A DNA stretch of 64,000 nt from assembly GCF_000686905.1 (NCBI RefSeq), contig NZ_JMLW01000012.1, positions 22,032 to 86,031 of the forward strand, read 5' to 3'. The notes beneath the pieces are model-generated. The model ran no database searches. It had not been told where the DNA came from and saw only the letters and a program-made list of their open reading frames with translations. Position 1 is the first letter of the stretch, and each line of letters starts with the position of its first letter. Below are positions 27,516 to 37,511 of the stretch, piece by piece. The DNA comes from Marinospirillum insulare DSM 21763. Lineage in GTDB: Bacteria; Pseudomonadota; Gammaproteobacteria; Pseudomonadales; Halomonadaceae. Made by a program: the position numbers and the translations under genes.

Positions 27516-28180
27516 TGCAGGTGAGTGAAATGCCGGATGCACGCCGAGTGGTTGTTCTAATATCGGGCAATGGCAGTAACTTACAAGCCTTAATCGACAC
27601 TGCTCAATCCAAGGAAGGGTTGAACGGTGAGATAGTTGCCGTTATTAGCGATAAAGCCGATGCCTTTGGCTTAGAGCGTGCACGTCAGGTTAGCATTCCA
27701 GCCTTAACGCTATCAGCAAAAGACTTCCCTAGCCGTGAGGCTTATGACCTACAACTAGCGCGGCTCGTGGAAGAACAACAGCCAGACTTAATAGTACTAG
27801 CGGGCTTTATGCGCATTTTATCGCCTGCTTTTGTAATTAAATTTCATGGCAAGCTATTAAACATCCACCCTTCTTTACTTCCTAAATACAAAGGCTTGCA
27901 CACTCATCGCCGGGTACTGGAAGCAGGTGATGAGGAACACGGCCTAAGCATTCACTTTGTAACTGAAGAGCTAGATGGCGGCCCTATCATCTTGCAGGCA
28001 AAAATCCCCGTCACTTCTGATGATGACGAAGCGACCCTAGCCAATAAGGTGCAGGCTCAAGAGCATACCCTCTACCCCATTGCAGTACGCTGGTTTTTAC
28101 AAGGTCGTTTGCAGCTAATGGGTAATTACCCAACCCTGGATGGAACACCCCTACCTAAACAAGGTGTAATGTACCAGTAA
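27512..28180 (+). CDS. purN: Phosphoribosylglycinamide formyltransferase (GAR transformylase)
   Basis: 222 aa. Substrate loop [15 protein letters not shown], catalytic region [18 protein letters not shown] (Asn and His of the NxHPSxLP motif) and the Asp-containing [12 protein letters not shown] are all present. It transfers a formyl group from 10-formyl-THF to GAR. A second ATG seven codons downstream is possible, but the overlapping start with purM favours coupling. Confidence 0.95.
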   Translation: MMQVSEMPDARRVVVLISGNGSNLQALIDTAQSKEGLNGEIVAVISDKADAFGLERARQVSIPALTLSAKDFPSREAYDLQLARLVEEQQPDLIVLAGFMRILSPAFVIKFHGKLLNIHPSLLPKYKGLHTHRRVLEAGDEEHGLSIHFVTEELDGGPIILQAKIPVTSDDDEATLANKVQAQEHTLYPIAVRWFLQGRLQLMGNYPTLDGTPLPKQGVMYQ

Positions 28181-28239
28181 AAGCCTTATTGCCAGTGAAT
28201 TAACTGGACAAAACCCTGTTTTAATGGCAGTATTTTGCG

Positions 28240-28266
28240 CCGACCGATAAGGTCGGTTTTTATTTT
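28240..28266 (+). terminator. Terminator after purMN
   Basis: CCGACC (28240-28245) pairs with GGTCGG (28251-28256) around a GATAA loop, followed by TTTTTATTTT. It separates purMN from the thrS operon. Confidence 0.85.
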
Positions 28267-28318
28267 AATCGATAAAATTTTTGATACTGAAGCCCACTGA
28301 AAATGGGAAACGAACCAA

Positions 28319-28339
28319 GTGTCCTCTCGTACGGGACAC
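28319..28339 (+). promoter_or_regulatory. Candidate ThrRS-binding operator hairpin in the thrS leader
   Basis: GTGTCC (28319-28324) and GGACAC (28334-28339) form a stem around the loop TCTCGTACG. The loop contains CGT (28328-28330), a threonine anticodon, and the hairpin ends just before the AGGA ribosome site at 28348-28351. In E. coli, ThrRS represses thrS translation by binding a leader hairpin that mimics the tRNA-Thr anticodon arm, and this hairpin has the right place and loop. The assignment is an inference. Confidence 0.5.
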
Positions 28340-28357
28340 CACTGCTCAGGATAAAAA

Positions 28358-30253
28358 ATGCCTTTAATTACCCTCCCCGATGGCAGTCAACGTAGTTTTG
28401 ACCAAGCTGTTAGCGTATTTCAAGTTGCCGAATCGATAGGCGCAGGTTTAGCCAAGGCAGCTCTTGCAGGCAAGGTGAATGGTCAGCTAGTTGATACTAG
28501 CTACCTTATAAGCGAAGACTCCACCCTTGCTATCGTCACCGCTAAAGATGACGATGGTGTTGAAGTGTTACGCCATTCTTGTGCCCACCTCATGGCGCAG
28601 GCTGTTAAACAACTTTGGCCCCAGTCTCAAGTCACCATCGGCCCAACCATTGAAGACGGTTTTTACTACGACTTCGATATAGAAGGCACCTTTGCGCCAG
28701 AAGATTTAGAAGCCATTGAAAAACGCATGGGCGAGCTAGTTAAACAGGATATACCTGTAGAACGCTTAACCATGTCGCGAGATGAAGCAATTACCTTCTT
28801 TGAGCAGCAGGGTGAGATTTATAAAGCTCAAATCATTCGTGACATTCCTGTACATGAAGAACTATCCCTTTATCGCCAAGGTGATTTTACCGACCTATGT
28901 CGTGGTCCCCATGTACCTAGCACTGGAAAGATCAAAGCCTTCAAACTAATGCGTGTTTCGGGTGCTTATTGGCGTGGCGACTCGAACAACAAAATGCTGC
29001 AGCGTATTTATGGTACCTGCTGGGCAGATAAAAAAGACCTAAAAGCTTACCTGCACCGCTTGGAAGAAGCTGAAAAACGCGATCACCGTAAGCTAGCCAA
29101 GCGTATGGATTTATTTCATATTCAAGATGAGGCGCCTGGCATGGTGTTTTGGCACCCCAACGGCTGGACTCTCTACCAAATTCTTGAAGCCTATATGCGC
29201 GACATTCAGCGTAAAAATGGCTACCAAGAAGTAAGAACACCGCAAGTGGTTGATAAAGTACTTTGGGAACGCTCCGGGCATTGGGAACACTACCATGCCA
29301 ATATGTTCACCACTGTATCTGAAAACCGTGACTATGCTGTTAAACCCATGAACTGCCCCTGCCATTTGCAGATTTTTAACCAGGGTTTAAAAAGTTACCG
29401 CGATCTACCCCTGCGCATGGCTGAGTTTGGTGCTTGCCACCGCAATGAACCTTCTGGTTCCTTACATGGTCTAATGCGTGTTCGAGGCTTCACACAAGAT
29501 GATGCGCACATTTTCTGTACTGAAGAGCAGATGGAAGAAGAATCCACTCGCTTTATTCAGCTGACCCTAGACGTTTATAAAGAGTTTGGTTTTAACGATG
29601 TAGAACTTAAACTGTCTACTCGCCCAGAAAGCCGTTTAGGTGATGATGCCCTTTGGGATAAAGCCGAACATGCACTTGAAGGTGCTTTAAATAAAGTCGG
29701 TAAAAAATGGGAGCTGCAAATTGGTGAAGGTGCTTTCTATGGCCCTAAAATTGAGTTCTCATTACGCGATTCTATAGGTCGTGTGTGGCAGTGTGGTACG
29801 CTACAGTTAGACTTTGTTTTACCCGGTCGCCTCAACTCTCAATATGTAGCAGAAGACGGCAACCGTAAAAACCCAGTTATGCTACACCGAGCTATTTTAG
29901 GCTCATTTGAGCGTTTTATAGGTATATTAATCGAGCATTATGCGGGTGACTTACCCACTTGGTTAGCCCCTGTTCAAGTCGCTGTGATGAATATCACAGA
30001 CAAGCAGGCAGATTATGCCAAGGATTTAACAAAAAACTTGTTAAATTCAGGCTTTCGTGTAGAAACGGACTTGAGAAATGAGAAGATAGGCTTTAAAATC
30101 CGCGAGCATACCCTCGCTAAGATTCCTTATCTGCTTGTAGTTGGTAATAAGGAAGTTGAGAATGGAACCATTTCAGTACGTACTCGACACGGCGAAGACC
30201 TTGGTTCCATGGATTTAGAGACATTCAAATCCAAACTGCTCGAAAAACACTAA
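28358..30253 (+). CDS. thrS: Threonyl-tRNA synthetase
   Basis: 631 aa, typical bacterial ThrRS. An N-terminal TGS domain ([15 protein letters not shown]) leads to the editing domain with [16 protein letters not shown] and the zinc/editing [10 protein letters not shown]. The class II core has [10 protein letters not shown] (zinc Cys), [20 protein letters not shown] (motif 2) and [13 protein letters not shown] (motif 3). The anticodon-binding domain ends the protein. First gene of the thrS-infC-rpmI-rplT-pheS-pheT-ihfA cluster. Confidence 0.98.
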   Translation: MPLITLPDGSQRSFDQAVSVFQVAESIGAGLAKAALAGKVNGQLVDTSYLISEDSTLAIVTAKDDDGVEVLRHSCAHLMAQAVKQLWPQSQVTIGPTIEDGFYYDFDIEGTFAPEDLEAIEKRMGELVKQDIPVERLTMSRDEAITFFEQQGEIYKAQIIRDIPVHEELSLYRQGDFTDLCRGPHVPSTGKIKAFKLMRVSGAYWRGDSNNKMLQRIYGTCWADKKDLKAYLHRLEEAEKRDHRKLAKRMDLFHIQDEAPGMVFWHPNGWTLYQILEAYMRDIQRKNGYQEVRTPQVVDKVLWERSGHWEHYHANMFTTVSENRDYAVKPMNCPCHLQIFNQGLKSYRDLPLRMAEFGACHRNEPSGSLHGLMRVRGFTQDDAHIFCTEEQMEEESTRFIQLTLDVYKEFGFNDVELKLSTRPESRLGDDALWDKAEHALEGALNKVGKKWELQIGEGAFYGPKIEFSLRDSIGRVWQCGTLQLDFVLPGRLNSQYVAEDGNRKNPVMLHRAILGSFERFIGILIEHYAGDLPTWLAPVQVAVMNITDKQADYAKDLTKNLLNSGFRVETDLRNEKIGFKIREHTLAKIPYLLVVGNKEVENGTISVRTRHGEDLGSMDLETFKSKLLEKH

Positions 30254-30273
30254 AAATTGATGGAGATATAGCA

Positions 30274-30816
30274 ATCAAGCGCGCTAATCCAATTAGGCGG
30301 GATCCAAAAAAGAACCTGCCACCAATAAATGAAAACATTCAAGCTACCGAAGTACGCCTTATCGATCAAGAAGGTGAACAGGTAGGTGTTGTACAGCTAG
30401 AAGATGCACTAGAGCGTGCAGCGGCTGTAGAATTAGATTTGGTAAAAATTTCTGATGCCGACCCCATTGTTTGTAAAATAATGGACTATGGCAAATTTGT
30501 TTTTGAGCAGAAAAAAGCAAAAAATGCTCAAAAGAAAAAGCAGAAACAAATCCAAATTAAAGAGCTAAAATTCCGCCCTGGCACTGATGAAGGCGACTAC
30601 CAAATTAAATTCCGTAATATGGTTCGTTTCCTTGAAGATGGTGACAAGGTGAAAATAACTCTCCGCTTCCGTGGTCGTGAAATGGCACACCAAGATATTG
30701 GTTTACGCCTTTTCCAACGGATCGAAGAAGACCTAGGTGATACCATTGTTGTTGAATCTCGCCCTCGTTTAGAAGGCAGACAAATGGTAATGATGCTAGC
30801 ACCTAAGAAGAAATGA
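30274..30816 (+). CDS. infC: Translation initiation factor IF-3 (AUC start)
   Basis: 180 aa if translation starts at the rare ATC at 30274-30276, eight bases after GGAG (30262-30265). From there the protein reads [14 protein letters not shown] and [14 protein letters not shown], the standard IF-3 N-domain, followed by [14 protein letters not shown] and the C-domain RFRGREMAH. The first in-frame GTG/ATG-like codon otherwise comes 55 codons later and would remove the N-domain. Non-AUG starts (AUU in E. coli) are the rule for infC and allow IF-3 to repress its own synthesis. Confidence 0.93.
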   Translation: MKRANPIRRDPKKNLPPINENIQATEVRLIDQEGEQVGVVQLEDALERAAAVELDLVKISDADPIVCKIMDYGKFVFEQKKAKNAQKKKQKQIQIKELKFRPGTDEGDYQIKFRNMVRFLEDGDKVKITLRFRGREMAHQDIGLRLFQRIEEDLGDTIVVESRPRLEGRQMVMMLAPKKK

Positions 30817-30817
30817 T

Positions 30818-30892
30818 CCCTACTGCACTCTAGGTTTTAGCCTTTAAAAGTTAAAATTTGGGGTGCAGTTAGTTAGCAGTAGGGCCTGGATC
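30818..30892 (+). promoter_or_regulatory. L20-type leader structure upstream of rpmI
   Basis: CCCTACTGC (30818-30826) is complementary to GCAGTAGGG (30876-30884), and flanking GATCC/GGATC (from 30815 and 30888) extend the pairing. It encloses ~49 nt between infC and rpmI. In E. coli and others, ribosomal protein L20 binds a long-range structure at this place to repress rpmI-rplT translation. The identity as an L20 target is inferred from position and pairing. Confidence 0.5.
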
Positions 30893-30943
30893 ATGCCCAA
30901 TCCCTTGCAACGCATCCTAAGATGCACTTGTGGAGTACAAGCA

Positions 30944-31138
30944 ATGTCTAAAGTAAAAATGAAGACCAAAAGCGGAGCGCGTAAGCGTTTCAAAGCGACT
31001 GCCAACGGCTTTAAGCACAAGCAGTCACACCGTAGCCATATCCTGACTAAGAAAAGCCCTAAGCGTAAGCGTCAACTACGTAACATGAAAGTAGTTGCAG
31101 CTGCAGACCAGCCGCTTATCAAGCGTATGCTTGCTTAA
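30944..31138 (+). CDS. rpmI: Ribosomal protein L35 (bL35)
   Basis: 64 aa from ATG 30944, nine bases after GGAG at 30932-30935. The sequence ([20 protein letters not shown], then [20 protein letters not shown]) is unmistakable bL35. An upstream in-frame extension from 30863 crosses the leader structure and is not L35-like. Co-transcribed with rplT. Confidence 0.97.
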   Translation: MSKVKMKTKSGARKRFKATANGFKHKQSHRSHILTKKSPKRKRQLRNMKVVAAADQPLIKRMLA

Positions 31139-31175
31139 TTTAGGTTTTTTTCTAATTCATTTTCAGGAGTAAAGT

Positions 31176-31532
31176 ATGGCTCGCGTAAAGCGTGGTGTTC
31201 AGGCGCGTCGTCGTCACAAAAAGATTTTAAAATTAGCTAAAGGTTACTATGGCGCTCGTAGCCGTGTATTCCGCGTAGCTAAACAGGCAGTTATTAAAGC
31301 TGGTCAGTATGCTTACCGTGACCGTAAAGTCCGTAAGCGTCAGTTCCGTGCTCTGTGGATTGCCCGTATTAATGCAGCAGCCCGTATGAATGGCATGTCT
31401 TACAGCCGTTTCATTTCAGGTTTGAAGAAAGCGGACATCGCCATTGACCGTAAAGTACTGGCTGATATAGCAGTACACGATATGGCAACTTTTGCTGCTA
31501 TCGTTGAAAAATCCCAAGCCTCTTTGGCTTAG
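31176..31532 (+). CDS. rplT: Ribosomal protein L20 (bL20)
   Basis: 118 aa, canonical bL20 ([20 protein letters not shown], then [15 protein letters not shown]). It assembles early on 23S rRNA and is the probable autoregulator of rpmI-rplT through the 30818-30892 leader. CAGGAG precedes the ATG. Confidence 0.98.
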   Translation: MARVKRGVQARRRHKKILKLAKGYYGARSRVFRVAKQAVIKAGQYAYRDRKVRKRQFRALWIARINAAARMNGMSYSRFISGLKKADIAIDRKVLADIAVHDMATFAAIVEKSQASLA

Positions 31533-31553
31533 TTTTTTAACTTAAGCAAGTAG

Positions 31554-32648
<1,095 letters not shown>

Positions 32649-32682
32649 TTAAGCAACCTATTTACTCGGGGATTCCAAAACA

Positions 32683-35076
32683 ATGAAATTCAGTGAAAAA
32701 TGGCTGCGTGAGTGGGTTAACCCCGCTATAGATTCAGACAGCCTAGATGAACAACTCTCTTTAGCTGGTTTAGAAATAGATGGACGTGAAGCTGCTGCGG
32801 GCGAATTTAGTGGTGTTGTAATTGGGGAAATACTCAGTGCTGAACCCCACCCTAATGCAGACAAGCTACAAGTTTGCAGCGTCACCGATGGTACAGAAAC
32901 CTATGCCGTAGTCTGTGGTGCGCCTAATGCAAGAGCTGGATTAAAAACTGCCTTTGCCCGTATAGGTGCTGTATTGCCTGGTAACTTTAAAATTAAAAAA
33001 GCCAAGCTACGCCAGGTGGAATCCTTTGGAATGCTCAGTTCAGAACAAGAGCTAGGCTTATCTGAAAACCACGACGGCATCATGGAACTACCTAGCGATG
33101 CTCCCTTAGGTATGGATATTCGTGAATACCTAGATTTAGACGATCAAATTTTTGATGTCGATCTAACCCCTAATCGTAGTGACTGCCTATCCATTGCAGG
33201 CTTGGCACGCGAGTTAGGTGTACTCAATAAAATGGGCGTAAACCAGCCAGTGCTTAACCGCATTGTTGCTGAGATTGAAGATCAGCCAAAAATCACCTTA
33301 GAGGCACCCACAGCCTGCCCACGTTACCTAGGCCGTATTATTCGAGGTGTAAACATTAAAGCCACCACCCCACTTTGGATGCAAGAAAAACTGCGCCGTG
33401 GTGGTATTCGAAGCCTAGACCCAGTGGTTGATGTCACCAACTATGTCATGTTAGAGCTAGGTCAGCCCATGCATGCTTTTGACTTAGCCAATATTAACGG
33501 GGCTATTACTGTTCGTCTTTCAAAAGAAAACGAAACCTTAACCCTGTTAAACGGTACCGAACTTAAGCTAAACCCAGAAAGCCTAGTCATTGCCGATGAA
33601 AAACAAGCCCTAGCACTTGCTGGCATTATGGGCGGTGAAGCTAGCGGCTGTAATGAAGCCACCCAAGATTTAATGTTAGAAGTTGCCTATTTCGACCCTT
33701 TATCCCTAGCAGGTAAAGCCCGTGACTATGGCTTACACACCGATGCTTCACACCGTTTTGAACGAGGCGTTGATTTTAAACTGCAAGAAAGAGCCATGGA
33801 ACGAGCCACTGAGCTATTGCTAGAAATCACCGGTGGTAAAGCTGGCCCTATTACTGAAGCAGTCTCAGAAGGTCATTTACCCACTCGCAAACCTGTAACT
33901 TTACGCAAAGCACGCTTAGAAAAGCTATTGGCGCTACGCTTAGACGATGCAGAAGTCAATGATATTCTTACCCGCTTAGGCTTAGAAGTAACCGACACAG
34001 GCGCAGCTTGGGTTACCCAAGTGCCTAGCTACCGTTTTGATATCAGCATTGAAGAAGACCTTATAGAAGAAGTTGCACGGGTGTACGGCTACGATAACCT
34101 CCCCGTTAAAGCACCCACGGCCAACTTAATTATTCAAAGCCGTTCAGAAAGTGAGCTTAGCAAGCGTCAAATTCGTGAGCTACTGATTTCGCGTGGTTAT
34201 CAAGAAGCCATTACCTATAGCTTTATAGACCCTAAGTGGTCGGCTTTATTTGACCCCAACAACGAACCACTAGCCCTAGCTAACCCAATCTCAGCAGACC
34301 TAGCCGTTATGCGCACTAGCCTACTGCCTAGCCTAGCTAAAGCACTTAGCCACAATCAAAAGCGCCAACAAGCAAGAGTACGCTTTTTTGAAACAGGCTT
34401 AAGCTTTATTAAACAAGCAGACGGTAGCCTAAGCCAAGAACCTAAATTGGCTGGCTTGATTAGTGGCAACCGCTTCCCAGAAGGTTGGGCAGGCAAAACA
34501 GAAGATGTCGACTTTTTCGACCTTAAAGGCGATTTAGAAGCTTTAATAGACCTAGGCAATAATGCCGAGCGTTGGCAGTTTCGTGTTGCTAGCAATCCTG
34601 CACTGCATCCAGGTCAAAGTGCAGAAATACTCTTCCAGCAAGATGATGGTCAGCAGGTAACCGCAGGTTGGATAGGCGCACTTCACCCTCAACTAATGAA
34701 GTCGCTCGACTTAAAAGGCAAAGTATTTGTTTTTGAGGTATCCCTAGCCTGCATTACACAGGCTCAAGTAGCTCAATTCCAAAGCCTTTCACGCTTCCCA
34801 GAAATGCGCCGTGATCTAGCTCTAGTGGTAGATGCAGAGCTACCAGTAGGACAACTCATACAAGAAGCTCGCATTCAAGGTGGCGAGTGGTTGCAAAAAG
34901 TCACCCTGTTTGATGTTTATCAAGGAAAAGGCGTAGAAGAAGGTAAAAAGAGCCTCGCTTTGGGCTTGACCTGGCAGCATCCTTCACGCACTCTAACTGA
35001 TGAAGAAATTAATACTCAAGTTAATCAAGTTGTTACGGCCTTTTCACAGGGTTATGCAGCAGAACTGCGTAGTTAA
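32683..35076 (+). CDS. pheT: Phenylalanyl-tRNA synthetase beta subunit
   Basis: 797 aa. The tRNA-binding (EMAP-like) domain is near residues 40-150 (HPNADKLQVCSV, VVCGAPNAR), the B3/B4 editing domain around 200-380 (NYVMLELGQPMHAFDL), B5 around 400-475, and the catalytic-like core and C-terminal FDX-ACB anticodon domain (FPEMRRDLALVVD, TLFDVYQGKGVEEGKKSLAL) follow. 34 bp after pheS with GGGGA upstream. Confidence 0.97.
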   Translation: MKFSEKWLREWVNPAIDSDSLDEQLSLAGLEIDGREAAAGEFSGVVIGEILSAEPHPNADKLQVCSVTDGTETYAVVCGAPNARAGLKTAFARIGAVLPGNFKIKKAKLRQVESFGMLSSEQELGLSENHDGIMELPSDAPLGMDIREYLDLDDQIFDVDLTPNRSDCLSIAGLARELGVLNKMGVNQPVLNRIVAEIEDQPKITLEAPTACPRYLGRIIRGVNIKATTPLWMQEKLRRGGIRSLDPVVDVTNYVMLELGQPMHAFDLANINGAITVRLSKENETLTLLNGTELKLNPESLVIADEKQALALAGIMGGEASGCNEATQDLMLEVAYFDPLSLAGKARDYGLHTDASHRFERGVDFKLQERAMERATELLLEITGGKAGPITEAVSEGHLPTRKPVTLRKARLEKLLALRLDDAEVNDILTRLGLEVTDTGAAWVTQVPSYRFDISIEEDLIEEVARVYGYDNLPVKAPTANLIIQSRSESELSKRQIRELLISRGYQEAITYSFIDPKWSALFDPNNEPLALANPISADLAVMRTSLLPSLAKALSHNQKRQQARVRFFETGLSFIKQADGSLSQEPKLAGLISGNRFPEGWAGKTEDVDFFDLKGDLEALIDLGNNAERWQFRVASNPALHPGQSAEILFQQDDGQQVTAGWIGALHPQLMKSLDLKGKVFVFEVSLACITQAQVAQFQSLSRFPEMRRDLALVVDAELPVGQLIQEARIQGGEWLQKVTLFDVYQGKGVEEGKKSLALGLTWQHPSRTLTDEEINTQVNQVVTAFSQGYAAELRS

Positions 35077-35162
35077 ACTCTTAGTAAACTGACTAAGACA
35101 AGTATATTAACTACAAGTTATGTGCTAGGCAGAAAAATCAGCTTAGAGACAACCCTGCTATC

Positions 35163-35192
35163 AGATGAACAAGTGTAAAAGCTTGTTCATCT
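35163..35192 (+). promoter_or_regulatory. Perfect hairpin upstream of ihfA
   Basis: AGATGAACAAG (35163-35173) and CTTGTTCATCT (35182-35192) give an 11-bp stem with an 8-nt loop and no U-run. It lies in the 158-bp pheT-ihfA gap, 43 bp before ihfA. It could be an operator or mRNA structure; IHF represses its own gene in E. coli, but I see no clear IHF consensus here. Confidence 0.4.
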
Positions 35193-35234
35193 AACTGAAT
35201 AGGTTACGAACAACCTATGCAAGGAGCAGAATAG

Positions 35235-35531
35235 ATGGGTGCATTGACTAAAGCAGAGATGGCTGAAAAGCTAATTGATGAATTAGGCTTAACTAAGCGA
35301 GACGCCAAAGAAATGGTAGATTTATTCTTTGGTGAAATTAAAGACTGCCTAGCAGATAACGAACAAGTTAAAATTTCAGGCTTTGGAAACTTTGATTTAA
35401 GAGATAAAAATGAACGCCCAGGCCGCAACCCTAAAACGGGTGAAGAAATTCCAATTTCAGCCCGCCGAGTGGTTACCTTTAGAGCCGGACAAAAGCTTAA
35501 ATCTAGAGTAGAAACTTACCAAGGTGATTGA
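35235..35531 (+). CDS. ihfA: Integration host factor alpha subunit
   Basis: 98 aa. [43 protein letters not shown] and the DNA-intercalating beta-arm Pro are typical IhfA. Heterodimer with IhfB that bends DNA by more than 160 degrees. It has AAGGAG upstream. The product is probably used at the CRISPR leader site (4095-4107) and perhaps by the integrative element next door. Confidence 0.97.
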   Translation: MGALTKAEMAEKLIDELGLTKRDAKEMVDLFFGEIKDCLADNEQVKISGFGNFDLRDKNERPGRNPKTGEEIPISARRVVTFRAGQKLKSRVETYQGD

Positions 35532-35653
35532 AAAACCTAGTGTTTTTGTAATAAGCCTTGCAAATATAATTCACTAGCCTATAATGCGTCTCGTTGAATC
35601 AGCAACCCCTATTTATGCTGAATTAATTTAGTAACAGAAGTAACAAGGTATGA

Positions 35654-35730
35654 CGGAGTGTGGCGCAGCTTGGTAGCGCACTTGCATGGGGTGCAAGGGG
35701 TCGTAGGTTCGAATCCTATCACTCCGACCA
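35654..35730 (+). tRNA. tRNA-Pro (GGG anticodon)
   Basis: 77 nt. Acceptor CGGAGTG pairs with CACTCCG, the D arm is GCGCAGCTTGGTAGCGC, the anticodon loop ATGGGGT gives GGG, and CCA is encoded (35728-35730). Its 3' half is the attachment site of the element at 35731-42253, which regenerates it, so the tRNA remains intact. Confidence 0.97.
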
Positions 35731-35762
35731 AAAACAGCAGTAAAATTAAAGACTTACAGCCA
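35686..35762 (+). repeat. attL: 77-bp left attachment repeat overlapping tRNA-Pro
   Basis: Identical at 73 of 77 positions to 42177-42253. The shared block starts at the anticodon loop (ATGGGGTGCAAGGGG), covers the T arm and acceptor, and continues 32 bp past the CCA to ACTTACAGCCA. Only this copy is joined to a full tRNA, so it is the tRNA-side junction. Confidence 0.92.
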
Positions 35763-35802
35763 CTTGGCGTAGGTCTTTTTTTTTGAATAAAATAAAATAA
35801 AA

Positions 35803-35827
35803 AATGTCCCCAACAATGTCCCCAACA
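35803..35827 (+). repeat. Left pair of integrase arm-type sites
   Basis: AATGTCCCCAACA occurs twice at 12-bp spacing (35803-35815, 35815-35827, sharing one base). The same tandem pair in the same orientation occurs at 42021-42045 next to the other end. Paired short repeats near both ends of a tyrosine-integrase element are typical arm-binding sites. Confidence 0.75.
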
Positions 35828-36221
35828 CGGTTTTTAATCATAAGCGCCAGCAAAATACCGTTTAATAAAAATAGCTGGCGCTGGTTAATCGCCTATAAAT
35901 AAATATGGGCTTTTATGGTTAGCTTATGGGCTAGCTCATTACTGCCAGCGGCGCAAACTCCCCCAGCCGCTTCCTACCTTGTTTTGGTTAGAAGCTCACT
36001 GCCTTGCTAGCCATAAGCGCCAGCCATACAGGAAACGGCAACGGATAAAACTATAATTTTCTTATAAGTAGTTGAATATCGGGGTCTGCGTTTACCCGTG
36101 AGGGGGTGGGGTCTAGGAGTACCTTTTGATTATATTTTTTAGTCGTTCAGGCAATAAAAAGCCCATCGGTCAAGATAGGCAGAATAGTTTTTAACAATAG
36201 GTGGCATCTATCCAATAGTTT

Positions 36222-36650
36222 TTAATAACTCGCTGGCGCTGCCCCTCCTAACTCAGTCATAAAATAATCTAGCCGCGCTTGGTGTGCGTCCACGCTTTCT
36301 AGTTCGTCAACCTCATACTGGTCAATATCTGCCAGATGTAACGCATCAGCAAACTTGAAGCCGTGTTGTTCAGATAGTTGGCGCATGGCTTCTAGGGCTG
36401 CTTTCATATTGGCCTTGGCCAGTGGGATATTCTTGTTTACTCGGTCTATTGTTTCTTGCTGCTTTTTATCTAGGTCATAATTAGCAAGCTTGTTTGACGC
36501 GCTAAGCATGGTTAGGTGGATAGCTTTTCCCTGCCAGTACGCCATGCCCAAGATGGTGCTAATCTTAAAAAAGTAATCGCTCCAATCTGTGAAGGCTGCG
36601 TCCATCATGTTGTAGGTTTTACGCTCTACATTCTTAGTTAAGACTTTCAA
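36222..36650 (-). CDS. Unknown element-encoded protein
   Basis: 142 aa from TTG 36650 as the first standard start, but the frame is open and coding-like upstream (residues such as NLYKQLNSKQLAAVAAGIYD) back to about 36740, where it overlaps the end of the DUF5681 remnant. A non-standard start (ATT or CTG) near 36730, behind AGGTGA, is therefore possible. The protein is helical, with no motif I recognise. It is last in the leftward operon of the element. Confidence 0.6.
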   Translation of the reverse strand: MKVLTKNVERKTYNMMDAAFTDWSDYFFKISTILGMAYWQGKAIHLTMLSASNKLANYDLDKKQQETIDRVNKNIPLAKANMKAALEAMRQLSEQHGFKFADALHLADIDQYEVDELESVDAHQARLDYFMTELGGAAPASY

Positions 36651-36750
36651 TTCATCTGCATCATAAATGCCAGCCGCTACCGCTGCCAGTTGCTTAGAGT
36701 TCAGTTGCTTATATAGATTGATATTGCGTTTTTTTAACAGAGTAATGTAA

Positions 36751-37167
36751 TCACCTCGGTTTAACTTTTAAGTGTTGTCCTAGGGTTTCTAATCGCTCTT
36801 GTAGCTGGTCTATCTCTATGACCTTAGCCAAGGTAGCTACCGCGCTAATAAGTTGAGCTGCTATGTCTAGTGCTAGCTTGCCAGTGCCTACCGCCTGAAT
36901 TATTGCTTCTGCTTTTTCGCTTAGCGTTTCGGCTTGCTCTAGCTCTGTTAGGTCGATAACCGCAACGGTGCTTTTTAATGCTGGCAATGCTCGTTCCAGT
37001 AATAACCTGGCCGCCTGTACGTCACCTTCTAGGGCTTGCTTCTTCACCACGGTCAATAGTTAGGGTAAGTCATCGGCTAGCTGTTCACGCAGCAAAGTAG
37101 CTTTGTTTTTCACACCTTTAGGTCTGTCTTCTGGGTTGCCGCTTTGCCCTTTCTTGAATTTAGTCAT
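36751..37167 (-). pseudogene. DUF5681-type protein split by an in-frame stop
   Basis: From ATG 37167 the frame reads MTKFKKGQSGNPEDRPKGVK then NKATLLREQLADDLP, the GNPxxRPKGxxNKAT signature of DUF5681 proteins found beside phage terminases. A TAA at 37062-37060 interrupts it. The same frame continues as LLTVVKKQALEGDVQAARLL, which is also family-like, to a stop at 36751. A GAA-to-TAA change would explain it. Expression of the C-terminal part from an internal TTG/GTG cannot be excluded. Confidence 0.75.
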
Positions 37168-37251
37168 CTGTCTGTTTTAATCCTGTAGTTATCAGGGGTA
37201 GATAATTGCTTCTAGGCACTTTAGCGCCAGCTTTTAATTTTTTACCTTGGT

Positions 37252-37469
37252 CTTATGTTTCCTTACCCACTAAAAGCCTTACTTTCTTACTTTTTTCGCT
37301 CTAGCCCTTATGTAGCAAGGCTTTCAGATAGTAAGTTCAATTTACTGCATCTTACTTTCTTACTTTTTCTACAATTATCAAGGTAAGAAGGTAAGGTACG
37401 GTATTTTGCTTGTACCCTCTGTACCCTTCACCCCGCATGGCTTGCAGCGGTTTTGGTAAGAAAGTAAGG
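37252..37469. repeat. Iteron-like motif cluster, candidate element replication origin
   Basis: The 344-bp gene-free gap 37168-37511 contains CTTACTTTCTTAC at 37278-37290 and 37351-37363 and its inverse (GTAAGAAGGTAAG at 37383-37395, GTAAGAAAGTAAG at 37456-37468), plus a weaker copy around 37252-37266. Two copies per orientation around an AT-rich centre, directly downstream of the DUF3987 gene, resemble initiator-binding iterons. Function is inferred only from layout. Confidence 0.5.
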
Positions 37470-37511
37470 TTTTGCGTGTCTGTGTGTGGGCTAATATCTT
37501 CATCTAAGTTT

